Shown here piece after piece: positions 37,481 through 45,941 of a stretch of DNA of 64,000 nt (within the stretch, counting starts at the first letter, position 1; each line of letters opens with the position of its first letter). Made by a program: the position numbers and the translations under genes. The DNA is taken from the NCBI GenBank assembly GCA_030685015.1, contig JAUXWS010000041.1, forward strand, positions 42,478-106,477, written 5' to 3'. The notes below the pieces were generated by a model. The model was given only the letters and a program-made list of their open reading frames with translations. It searched no databases and had not been told where the DNA came from. The stretch is from a bacterium (GTDB lineage Bacteria > CAIWAD01).

Positions 37481-39426
37481 ACGAGAACCTGCTGCGCGTC
37501 CTGCGCCTGTTCCTCTATGCCTCGATGACGGGCCTTGGCCTGTTCCTGGCCGGGCTGCTGGTCTACACGGCGTTCGTCCAGCAGCAGTTGCCCCATCTGC
37601 CGGAGCGGTTGGGGGATCTGGAGCCGCCCCGCCGCACCACCATCCTGGATCGCAACGGCTTGGTCATCAGCCGCATCGGTTCCTCGCTGCCCGTCTCCCT
37701 GGAGGAGGTGTCGCCCCTCTTCGTCAAGGCGCTCCTGGCCACCGAGGACGATGACTTCCTGGGCCACCATGGCATCGACAAGCAGGCCCTCCTGCGGGCC
37801 TTGCTCAGCCAGATGCTGCCCGGGCGGCGCAGCGGCGGTTCCACCCTGACCCAGCAGCTGGCCAAGAACATGTTCTTCACCTTCGAGAAAAAGGTGGACC
37901 GCAAGCTGCGCGAAATCCTGCTGGCGGTGGCGATGGAGGCCCGCTATGACAAGCGGGACATCCTGGAGGCCTACTGCAACACGGTGGACTTCGGCGCCGG
38001 CAGCATGGGCGTGGAGGCGGCCGCGCAAGAGTATTTCGACCGCTCCGCCTCGGAGCTGGATGTGACGGAGGCCGCCACGCTGGTGGCCATCCTCAACGCG
38101 CCCACCCGCTACAATCCCCGCGCCAACCCGGCCGCCTGCCGCGACCGGCGCAACCTCGTGCTGTCGCGCATGGAGCACCAGGGACACCTGGACCGGGAGA
38201 CGGCGGCCCGCCTCAAAGGCGGCCCGCTCAAGGTCCGGCCGGGCCGGCGCAACAACGCCGGGCACCTGCGGGACTGGATCCTGGCCGACCTGGAGAAGGA
38301 GTACCGGGAAATGGGCCTGGATCCCGAGACCATCCCCTATGCCGGACTGGAGATCCACACCAGCGTGGACGGACGCCTGCAGGACCTGGCCCAGCAATCG
38401 CTCAGCACCTTCTGCGACGGCCTGGAGACCCGCCTGGGCGCCAATGCCACCTCGCTGGACGGCGCGGTGGTGGCGCTGGATCCGCGCAATGGCGAGGTGC
38501 TGGCCCTGGTGGGCGGTCGAGACTACTTGACCAGCGCCTTCAACTGCGCGCTGAGCCCCAACCGCCAGCCGGGGAGCAGCTTCAAGCCCTTCTTCTATTA
38601 CACCACGCTGCGCAACGGCTGGTCGCCCCTGGACATCGTGGTGGACAGCGTGCAGAGCTACCGCCTGCCCGACATGACCTGGACGCCGCGCAATTGGGAC
38701 TACAGCGAGAGCGGCTCGCAGACCTGGGTCTACGGCCTGATGAAGAGTCTCAACGTGGTGGTGGCCGGCGTGGCCATGCGCAGCGACCTGGCCCAGACGA
38801 TCCGCACCGCCCGCGACGCCGGCATCACGGCCCCGCTGGAGCGGAGCCCCAGCCTCACGCTGGGGACTTTCCCTGTCCGGCCGCTGGAGCTGGCCCAGGC
38901 CTACGGCGTCTTCGTCAACCGCGGCATCCGCTCCGACGCCTTCGTCGTGCGGCACGTGACAGACCGCTTCGGGCGCGAGGTGCTGCGCCACAAAGCCCGG
39001 CAACGGCAGGCCTTTGATCCGGTGGAGAGCTACCTGGTGCTGGACATGCTGCGGGGCGCCGTGCGTTACGGCACGGGCGGCGATTTGCTCTCCGTGCCCT
39101 TCACGGGCGATCTGGGGGGCAAGACGGGCACCACCGACGATTACCGGGACAGCTGGTTCTGCGCCGTGATGCCGCGCCTGGTCTGTGTGAGCTGGGTGGG
39201 CAACCGCGACAACCACCCCATGCGCTTCTCCCGCGAGGCGGGCGTGACCGGGGCGGCGGGCGGCCTCAAGGTCTTCAAGGCCATGCTGCCGCAACTGGAG
39301 GAGATTCTGGGCCGGCAGGGAAATTTCCCTGTGCCCGATGGGGTCGAGTTCCGCAGCGTCAACCTGTGGAGCGGCCGCGAGGACGCCAATGGGCCGCGCC
39401 TTGCCCTGCGCATGATCGACTTGTGA
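37477..39426 (+). CDS. class A penicillin-binding protein (PBP1A-like)
   Basis: A 649-residue bifunctional peptidoglycan synthase. One N-terminal membrane helix (LFLYASMTGLGLFLAGLLVY) anchors it. The glycosyltransferase domain has the catalytic Glu90 in ATEDDDFLGHHGID and GGSTLTQQLAKN (120-131). The transpeptidase domain has S367-x-x-K370 (SSFK), S424-L-N426 and K549-T-G551 (KTGTT). The GTG start overlaps the previous stop (GTGA). It polymerises and cross-links cell wall in the periplasm. Confidence 0.95.
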   Translation: MNENLLRVLRLFLYASMTGLGLFLAGLLVYTAFVQQQLPHLPERLGDLEPPRRTTILDRNGLVISRIGSSLPVSLEEVSPLFVKALLATEDDDFLGHHGIDKQALLRALLSQMLPGRRSGGSTLTQQLAKNMFFTFEKKVDRKLREILLAVAMEARYDKRDILEAYCNTVDFGAGSMGVEAAAQEYFDRSASELDVTEAATLVAILNAPTRYNPRANPAACRDRRNLVLSRMEHQGHLDRETAARLKGGPLKVRPGRRNNAGHLRDWILADLEKEYREMGLDPETIPYAGLEIHTSVDGRLQDLAQQSLSTFCDGLETRLGANATSLDGAVVALDPRNGEVLALVGGRDYLTSAFNCALSPNRQPGSSFKPFFYYTTLRNGWSPLDIVVDSVQSYRLPDMTWTPRNWDYSESGSQTWVYGLMKSLNVVVAGVAMRSDLAQTIRTARDAGITAPLERSPSLTLGTFPVRPLELAQAYGVFVNRGIRSDAFVVRHVTDRFGREVLRHKARQRQAFDPVESYLVLDMLRGAVRYGTGGDLLSVPFTGDLGGKTGTTDDYRDSWFCAVMPRLVCVSWVGNRDNHPMRFSREAGVTGAAGGLKVFKAMLPQLEEILGRQGNFPVPDGVEFRSVNLWSGREDANGPRLALRMIDL

Positions 39427-39512
39427 GCGCGCCGGACTGTGGCGGTCGGACTTGATGGCTGGCGCAAAGCGGATGCGGGAGGGATGACCGCGGCTGAGGA
39501 CGAAGGACTGAG

Positions 39513-40844
39513 GTGGCGATGAGGATGGGCCTGGAACAGGGGTTGGAGACGGCGCGCCTGGCCGGCAAGCTTACGCTGGCCTATGCCGTGGCGGCCTGGC
39601 TGCTCTACCTGCTGCTGGGGCTGGCGCTCCCCGGTCTGCTTGCCAAGGGTGGCTGGCTTCTTGCGCTGGCCCTGATCCTGGCCCTGCCCGTGCCCCGCCT
39701 GCTCACCCGCCGGCGGGAAGGGCGCGAGCCCGCCGCCCTCGCCGCCGCCTGGGAGGCGATCGACCGGCGCGACGCCGTCCAGCTGGCCGCCTTCCATCAG
39801 AGCCGGATCCAATGGGCGGGCATGTCCCCCGGACGCCGAGTCCAGTGGGAGGACCAGCTGCTTGAGGCTTGGACGCGCCTGCCCGGCGGCCAGATCAGCG
39901 CGGGGGCGGGGTCCCTGCTCGAGCTGCTGCACCGGCGCCCCCTCCTGGCGGCGCGCGAGGTGGAGCTGCTGCGCCGCCTGGATCCGGCCCAGGTTGATCC
40001 TTTGGACCTGCTGGGTCTCTGGAACAGGGTGGATGCCGCCGGCCTGCCCCTCGACCATGCCTGCCTCAATCGTGTCCTGCGTGGCCTGCCGGCCCCCCAG
40101 CGGTGGCGCGCCCTGCGCCGGGTGCGGCCCCTCCTGTTTCAGCTGGCCCGGGAGGGCCACGAAGCGGCCGGCGAATTGCTGCGCGGCGCGCTGGACCGCG
40201 GCGCCCTGGTGCGGGCGGATCTGCCCGAGGATCTCAGCGTCGCCCTGGGCGAAGGGGAAGAGGCGAGGCCGGAGGCGCCGCCAGAAGGAAGGATCAGCCC
40301 CAGTGCCATGGGTCTGCTGGGGAAGGCCATGAGCCAGGTGTCCCGACAGGCGGGCACGGGCGCCCGCCAGCTGCGCGCCTCCTGGGTGCGGCCCGCCATC
40401 CTCGCCAGTGCGGTGGTCCTGGCCCTGCTGGCCAGCCGCGGATTGCGCCAGCCAAGCCCCACGCTCCAGGCCCCTTCCGTCTCGAAGCTGGCATACGCGC
40501 CACCGGCCAATGTCCACGGCGGTTTTACCCTGCAGGTGACGGCCAGCCGGGACAGTCTGCAGGTGGTTCACCAGGTGGAGGCCCTGCATCAGGCGGAGAT
40601 CTATGCCTACGCCCTGCCGCCGCGCCAGAACTCGACCTGGTATCGGGTGCGCCTCGGCTGGTTCGCCGAGCGCGCCGCGGCGGATTCCACGGCATCGCTG
40701 CTGAAGGCCCGGGGCCACATCGATGAATGGTACGTGGCCAACTTCGATCTTGCCGGTCGGCTGCATGAGCCGTCGCCCGGCGTTCCCGGTGGCGGGACGA
40801 CCCTTGAGATGCGGGGAGGACCCGCCGGGAAGGAGCATCCATGA
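39513..40844 (+). CDS. membrane protein with C-terminal SPOR domain
   Basis: A 443-residue protein. The N-terminal region has two helices (AYAVAAWLLYLLLGLAL and GWLLALALILALPVP), followed by a long soluble part with helical repeats (residues 70-260), a third helix (PAILASAVVLALLAS) near 300 and a C-terminal SPOR domain (GGFTLQVTASRDSLQVVHQV to VRLGWFAERAAADSTASLL). SPOR domains bind denuded peptidoglycan at the division site, so this protein probably works with the upstream PBP. Start is a GTG with AAGGA upstream; ATG 39519 is an alternative. It overlaps the next gene by ATGA. Confidence 0.8.
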   Translation: MAMRMGLEQGLETARLAGKLTLAYAVAAWLLYLLLGLALPGLLAKGGWLLALALILALPVPRLLTRRREGREPAALAAAWEAIDRRDAVQLAAFHQSRIQWAGMSPGRRVQWEDQLLEAWTRLPGGQISAGAGSLLELLHRRPLLAAREVELLRRLDPAQVDPLDLLGLWNRVDAAGLPLDHACLNRVLRGLPAPQRWRALRRVRPLLFQLAREGHEAAGELLRGALDRGALVRADLPEDLSVALGEGEEARPEAPPEGRISPSAMGLLGKAMSQVSRQAGTGARQLRASWVRPAILASAVVLALLASRGLRQPSPTLQAPSVSKLAYAPPANVHGGFTLQVTASRDSLQVVHQVEALHQAEIYAYALPPRQNSTWYRVRLGWFAERAAADSTASLLKARGHIDEWYVANFDLAGRLHEPSPGVPGGGTTLEMRGGPAGKEHP

Positions 40845-42601
40845 CGAGCCGAGCCGTGGCGCGAGGTCTGTTGGCAATAGTGCTGGCGCTGCCGGCGGCC
40901 GGGTTGGACATGCCCGTCCTCATCCGCGAATTGAGTTCGCCCGCCTATCAGGGCCGGCGCGCCGGGGAGCCGGGCGGAGCCCTGGCCGCGAAGCGCCTGG
41001 AGCAGGAGCTGGCGGCCCTGGGCCTGGCGCCGCTGGCGGGCTTCCCGGACCACAGCCATTACTTCAGCTTCCGGGAAGAGGCACGGGTGCAGCAGGCGCG
41101 CCTGGGCCGGCTGGATGCCGCGGGCGGCGTGCGGGACCTCCCCGCCGCCACGTGGCAGCCCATGGCCGCCTCGTCCTCGGGCTTCATCCACGCCCCCGTC
41201 CTCTTCTGTGGATTCGGCATTGTGGCGCCGGAGCTGGGTTGGAACGATCTGCAGGGCGCCACCCTGGCGGGCAAGGCCGTCCTCATCGTGCGCCAGGTGC
41301 CCGATGGACTGGGCGACGGCTCGCCGGCCTGGCGGGAGGCCTGCCGGCTGGAGCGGCGTCTGGCCGCGGCGCGGGCGGGCGGCGCCGCCGCCGTGCTGGT
41401 GGCGGACAGCCCCTTCACCGAGCGGGCGGAGCTGCTGCGCCTGGGCAGACTGGACGCCGCCCTGGACACGGGCGGGCCGCTCCTGGCCTCCCTTTCCGCC
41501 AGCGCCGCCGACAGCCTCCTGGCCCCCGCCGGACAGGCCTTGCGCACCCTGGTGTCAAAAGCCTCCCGGTCGCGCAAGGCGCAGCCGCCCCTTGCCGTGC
41601 CGGGCCTGGTGGAGCTGGAGATCCGCCAACAGGCGGCGGAGCGCCACAGCCGCAACCTGGGCGCCGCCATCCCGGGCAACGGCCGGGCGGCGGATCGCTG
41701 GATCCTGCTGGGCGCCCACTACGACCACCTGGGGATGGGGGCCGATGGCCGCACGCTCCACCCCGGCGCCGACGACAACGCCAGCGGCACGGCCATGCTG
41801 TTGGAGACGGCCCGGCGCCTGCAGGCCTCCCTTGCGGGGAAGGAGGGCGAGCGCCGCTCCCTGGCCCTTGTGCTCTTCGGTGGGGAGGAGTTGGGTCGCC
41901 TCGGCTCGCGCAGCCTGCTCCGCGCCAGGCCGGCCTGGATCGACTCGCTGGACCTGATGGTCAACCTCGACATGGTGGGCCGCCTGCGGGACGAGGCGCT
42001 GCAGGTGCTGGGCGGCGGGGAGCATCCCGAGCTGACGCCCTCCCTGGAGCGGGCCGCGGCGGAGGCGGGGCTGCGCGCCCTGCCCTGCCCAGAAGCCCCC
42101 GGCGGCGACCACGAGAGTTTCCGCGAGGCGGACATCCCCGCCCTCATGCTCTTCACCGGCCCCCACGAGGACTACCACCAGCCAACGGACACGGCCGACC
42201 GCCTCAACCTGGAGGGCCTGGAGCCCGTGGCGCGCACCCTGGCGGGGTGGATCCCGGCCCTGCTGGATCCAGGGCTGGCCGTGGGGCGGGTCGCGCCAAC
42301 GGCGCGGAAGCAGCCGGAGGGCGGCGCCCCCATCCGGGTGGCCCTTGGCATCGTGCCCGGTTACGAGAGTGCGGGCGAAGGAATGACGGTCCAGGACGTG
42401 AAGGCGGGCAGCGCGGCGGAGCGGGCCGGCCTCAGGCCAGGCGACCGCATCGTCGCCCTGGGGCGCCACCCCGTGGCCAACATCCATGACTACACCTTCG
42501 CCCTGCGCCACTTCGCGTCCGGAGACGAGGCGCAGGTGGCGCTGCTGCGCGAGGGCCGTCGCCTGCAGCTGTCGATCCGACTTGAGGAGCGTGTGCGATG
42601 A
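40841..42601 (+). CDS. M28-family zinc aminopeptidase with PDZ domain
   Basis: A 586-residue exported metallopeptidase. It has a signal peptide (ARGLLAIVLALPAAG), a PA-like insert (residues 100-240), then the M28 catalytic part with zinc ligands in GAHYDHLG, GADDNASG, GGEELG, NLDMVG and YHQPTDT. A C-terminal PDZ domain (TVQDVKAGSAAERAGLRPGDRIVALG) follows. It would trim N-terminal residues from peptides outside the cytoplasm. It overlaps both neighbours by ATGA-type junctions. Confidence 0.92.
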   Translation: MTSRAVARGLLAIVLALPAAGLDMPVLIRELSSPAYQGRRAGEPGGALAAKRLEQELAALGLAPLAGFPDHSHYFSFREEARVQQARLGRLDAAGGVRDLPAATWQPMAASSSGFIHAPVLFCGFGIVAPELGWNDLQGATLAGKAVLIVRQVPDGLGDGSPAWREACRLERRLAAARAGGAAAVLVADSPFTERAELLRLGRLDAALDTGGPLLASLSASAADSLLAPAGQALRTLVSKASRSRKAQPPLAVPGLVELEIRQQAAERHSRNLGAAIPGNGRAADRWILLGAHYDHLGMGADGRTLHPGADDNASGTAMLLETARRLQASLAGKEGERRSLALVLFGGEELGRLGSRSLLRARPAWIDSLDLMVNLDMVGRLRDEALQVLGGGEHPELTPSLERAAAEAGLRALPCPEAPGGDHESFREADIPALMLFTGPHEDYHQPTDTADRLNLEGLEPVARTLAGWIPALLDPGLAVGRVAPTARKQPEGGAPIRVALGIVPGYESAGEGMTVQDVKAGSAAERAGLRPGDRIVALGRHPVANIHDYTFALRHFASGDEAQVALLREGRRLQLSIRLEERVR

Positions 42602-44151
42602 ATCCCGTGATACAGGTGGGCAGCAGCTGGCTGGACATCGCGACGCTGGCCGAAGTGGCCGCCGGGGCGGGCACCTTCGAGTTGACCGCCGAGGCGAGGC
42701 GGGCCGTGGAGGAGAGCCGCGCCTTCGTGGACGCCGCCGTCGTCCGCGGGGACGTCATCTATGGCATCACCACCGGCTTCGGCGCCCTGCAGCAGGTGCA
42801 GATCGCCCCCGAGGACCAAGGCCGCCTCCAGCACAACCTGCTGGTCAGCCACGCCGTCTCAACCGGTCAACCGCTGGCGCCGGAGGTGGTGCGGGCCATG
42901 CTGCTCCTGCGCGCCCACAGCCTGGCCCAGGGTTGCAGCGGCGTGCGTCCAGTCGTGATCGAACGATTGCTGGAGCTGCTGCACCGCGATCTGCTGCCCC
43001 ATGTGCCGGCCCTGGGCTCGGTGGGGGCCTCGGGGGACCTGTCCCCCCTGTCCCACATGGCGCTTCCCCTCATCGGCGAGGGCAAGCTCATGTATCACGG
43101 GGCCTGGAAGCCCGCCTCCTGGGTGCTGGAGATCGAGGGGCTGGCGCCCCTGGTGCTCGAGGCGAAGGAGGGCCTGGCCCTCAACAACGGCACCCAGTTC
43201 ATGACGGCCGCCGCCGCCCTGCTCCTGCACAAGGCCGAGCGGCTGGCCCGCACGGCCGACATCGCCCTCGCCCTGACCCTGGAGGCCCTCCAGGGCAAGT
43301 CCGCCGCCTTTGATCCACGCATCCACGCCCTGCGCCGACACCCGGGCCAGGAGGCGGTGGCGGACAATGTGCGCCGGTTGACCGTCGGATCGGATCGGGT
43401 GGACGCGCGGGATCCCGCCCATCCGCGGGTGCAGGACTCCTACAGTGTGCGCTGCGCTCCCCAGGTGCACGGGGCCTGCCGCGACACCTTCACCCAGCTG
43501 CGCGCCGCCGTGGAGCGCGAGATGAACGCCGTCACGGACAACCCCCTCGTCTTCGCGGCGGATGGCGAGTTCTTGAGCGGCGGCAACTTCCACGGCGAGC
43601 CGATGGCCTTCTGCCTGGACTTCCTCAAAGTGGCCCTCTGCGAGTTGGCCAGCATCTCGGAGCGCCGCACGGCCAAGCTGATGGACGCCTCCCAGAACCA
43701 CGGGCTGCCGCCCTTCCTCGTCACGCGTAGCGGGATCAACTCCGGCATGATGATCTGCCAGTACACGGCGGCGGCCCTCGTCTCCAAGAACAAGACCCTG
43801 GCCCATCCTGACAGCGTGGACTCCATTCCCACCAGCGCCAATCAGGAGGACCATGTCAGCATGGGCGCCAACGCGGCCCTGCACGCGCTCGAGATCGCCG
43901 ACCACGTGGGCACGGTGCTGGCCATCGAGGTGCTGGCCGGGCATTACGGCAACCGCTTCCGCGGCGGGCAGCCCGGCCGTGGCAGTGCCGCGGCGCTGAT
44001 GGCGGCCGCCACCTGCCTGGCGGGGGAGGCCGCCCGCGGCGACGAGGTGGTGGACCACGACTTCCGCAGCGAGTACCACGCCCTCAAGCAGCTGATCGAG
44101 TCGGGGGCCCTCCTGCGCGCCGTGGAGGGCGAGGTGGGCGGCTTGGCTTGA
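42598..44151 (+). CDS. hutH: histidine ammonia-lyase
   Basis: A 517-residue lyase converting histidine to urocanate and ammonia. The MIO cofactor forms from A144-S145-G146 in GSVGASGDLSPLSHMALPL; other signatures are YGITTGFG and SGGNFHGEPMAF, with QNHGLPPFLV and TSANQEDHVSMG. No other hut gene is nearby, and the gene begins inside the stop of the peptidase gene, so it may serve amino-acid use linked to peptide breakdown. The fit to HutH rather than phenylalanine ammonia-lyase rests on size and SGGNFHGEP. Confidence 0.92.
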   Translation: MNPVIQVGSSWLDIATLAEVAAGAGTFELTAEARRAVEESRAFVDAAVVRGDVIYGITTGFGALQQVQIAPEDQGRLQHNLLVSHAVSTGQPLAPEVVRAMLLLRAHSLAQGCSGVRPVVIERLLELLHRDLLPHVPALGSVGASGDLSPLSHMALPLIGEGKLMYHGAWKPASWVLEIEGLAPLVLEAKEGLALNNGTQFMTAAAALLLHKAERLARTADIALALTLEALQGKSAAFDPRIHALRRHPGQEAVADNVRRLTVGSDRVDARDPAHPRVQDSYSVRCAPQVHGACRDTFTQLRAAVEREMNAVTDNPLVFAADGEFLSGGNFHGEPMAFCLDFLKVALCELASISERRTAKLMDASQNHGLPPFLVTRSGINSGMMICQYTAAALVSKNKTLAHPDSVDSIPTSANQEDHVSMGANAALHALEIADHVGTVLAIEVLAGHYGNRFRGGQPGRGSAAALMAAATCLAGEAARGDEVVDHDFRSEYHALKQLIESGALLRAVEGEVGGLA

Positions 44152-44163
44152 CGGAGACCGTTC

Positions 44164-45738
44164 ATGGGTGCCTACAACCTCTACCTGCTGGATGAGACGC
44201 GCGATCCCAAGGTGATCGCCCGCCTGGCCCGCATCACCGGCCTATCGGAACCCCTGGTGCGGCGCGAGCTGCGGCATCCTCCCTTCCTTGTCCTGCGCGA
44301 GCACGGCCTCTCCCAGGCCGTGGCCGTGCGCCGGGACTTCGAGCAGATGGGCCTCACCCTCCGCCTCGAGTTGGTGGAGGAGCCCAGCGGTGATCGCACC
44401 CATCCTTTGGCCGGCCAGCAGGCTCCGGCCGATGGTGGGGAGATCGTGCTGGAGGAGGGCGCCGGCTTCACCCGCAGCGGCGCCGCGCCGGCCGGACCCC
44501 CGGCTGGTCGCGCCAGGCGGGCCTGGCAGCCCCGCCTTCGCCGGCGCTCGCTGCTCTGGGTGATGGCGGCCCTGGTGGTGGCCGCCCTGCTGCAATGGTC
44601 CCTCCGTCCGGCGTCGCCCCGCCCCGCCGGACTGGAGCCCCCGCCCGACCTGGCCAGGGAGATGCCGCTTCTGCAGGAAGGGCTGGCCGCCGCCCTGGCG
44701 GCGGGCAACACTGACAAGGCGCTGATGGACAGCTTGATTCGATGCGTAGGCGAGCTGGAGGGCAGGGTCCGCCCCGTCTGGGAGAGCCTGTCCCGCCGCG
44801 AGCGCGAGATGGTGGAGGACCTGCTTGCCCAACGCCAGACCCTGGTCCTGCGCCGGGCGGCGAGCAGGGAGCCGCCGGCGGTGGTCTGGAGCGCCCGGGA
44901 TCTGCGCGAAGTGGAGGCCGGCGGACCGGGCCGCGAGGAGTTCTGGCACAGAGTGGCGGTTCAGTGGGGCCGGCGCGAGGCGCCGGCCAGCCTGGGCGAA
45001 CAGATGGCCCTGGAGCGCCTGGAGGCGGAACTGGAAAGGATCGCCGCCGGGCGCGCCGACCCGGAGGCCCGCGCCCGCCTGGCCGGCCTGGAGCGGCAGG
45101 ATCCCGCGGGTCGGCAGCGCCTGGGCGCCCTGCGCCTGGCCGGAAGTTTGCGCCAGAAGGGCATTGTCTGGACGGGGGAGGGCGCCGCCGCCCTGGGCTG
45201 GGCGGATCTGCCCGATTCCACCGTGCTGGAGGTGCGCGGCGACCAGGGAGCCCTGCAGACGGCCCAGGTGGTGGATGGCCGGCTGGTCTTCGATCCGGCC
45301 GGCGAGGTCCTGACCGGCGTCTCCGTGCGCCTGGCCGCCCTGGAACGGCAGCCCCGCGGCCTGCGGCGCCTGCTGGAGGCCGGCCTGCTCCTGCTGGAGC
45401 CCGGCCTCTTTTTCGGCACCATCCCCGGCGGCAGCCTGCCCCGGCTGGACCCTGCCCTGGCCGCGGCCCAGTGGGAGAAATCCGGCGACCCGGCCCTCAA
45501 GGAGGAACTGCGCCGCCTGGGCCTGCAAGGGGACGACCTGCGCCGGCCCGTCCTGGCGCTGGATTCCGGGGAGGGCGTCGCGGAGCCCGATCTGGCGGAT
45601 TGGCTGCGGGCCGCCGCCGCGCGCTATCGCCAAGCCCGCACCTGGCCGCAGCGCCTCGAGCTGCGTACGCCCACCGGCCGCTATCGGGTCACGGGCTGCG
45701 AGCTTTGGCACCTGACCCGGCAGGGGACCGAAGAGTGA
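44164..45738 (+). CDS. membrane protein with N-terminal ribosomal L12/ClpS-like domain
   Basis: A 524-residue protein. The first 70 residues (YNLYLLDETRDPKVIARLAR, then TGLSE and a helix-strand end MGLTLRLELV) show the alpha/beta pattern of the L7/L12 C-terminal and ClpS domains. A Pro/Arg-rich linker, one membrane helix (SLLWVMAALVVAALLQW, about 130-147) and a long soluble part follow, with helical then beta-rich segments (VLEVRGDQGALQTAQVVDG). No known family covers the whole. It is the last gene of the long co-directional run. Confidence 0.65.
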   Translation: MGAYNLYLLDETRDPKVIARLARITGLSEPLVRRELRHPPFLVLREHGLSQAVAVRRDFEQMGLTLRLELVEEPSGDRTHPLAGQQAPADGGEIVLEEGAGFTRSGAAPAGPPAGRARRAWQPRLRRRSLLWVMAALVVAALLQWSLRPASPRPAGLEPPPDLAREMPLLQEGLAAALAAGNTDKALMDSLIRCVGELEGRVRPVWESLSRREREMVEDLLAQRQTLVLRRAASREPPAVVWSARDLREVEAGGPGREEFWHRVAVQWGRREAPASLGEQMALERLEAELERIAAGRADPEARARLAGLERQDPAGRQRLGALRLAGSLRQKGIVWTGEGAAALGWADLPDSTVLEVRGDQGALQTAQVVDGRLVFDPAGEVLTGVSVRLAALERQPRGLRRLLEAGLLLLEPGLFFGTIPGGSLPRLDPALAAAQWEKSGDPALKEELRRLGLQGDDLRRPVLALDSGEGVAEPDLADWLRAAAARYRQARTWPQRLELRTPTGRYRVTGCELWHLTRQGTEE

Positions 45739-45941
45739 CCATTCCGGGCATGGACGCCTTCCCTGCACGCCCCACGCCCCCGTGGCCCACACAGAACCGG
45801 CCCTGGGGCTTCGACGTCGACCACCCGGACTGGGTGTCTCAGAAATGGGCCGGCATGTGCGGCACATGGTGGACATTCCGTCATGGGGCGTGGGCGTTGA
45901 AGCTCGTTTCTTGCCCGATCATCAGCAGGAGGGATCACACC

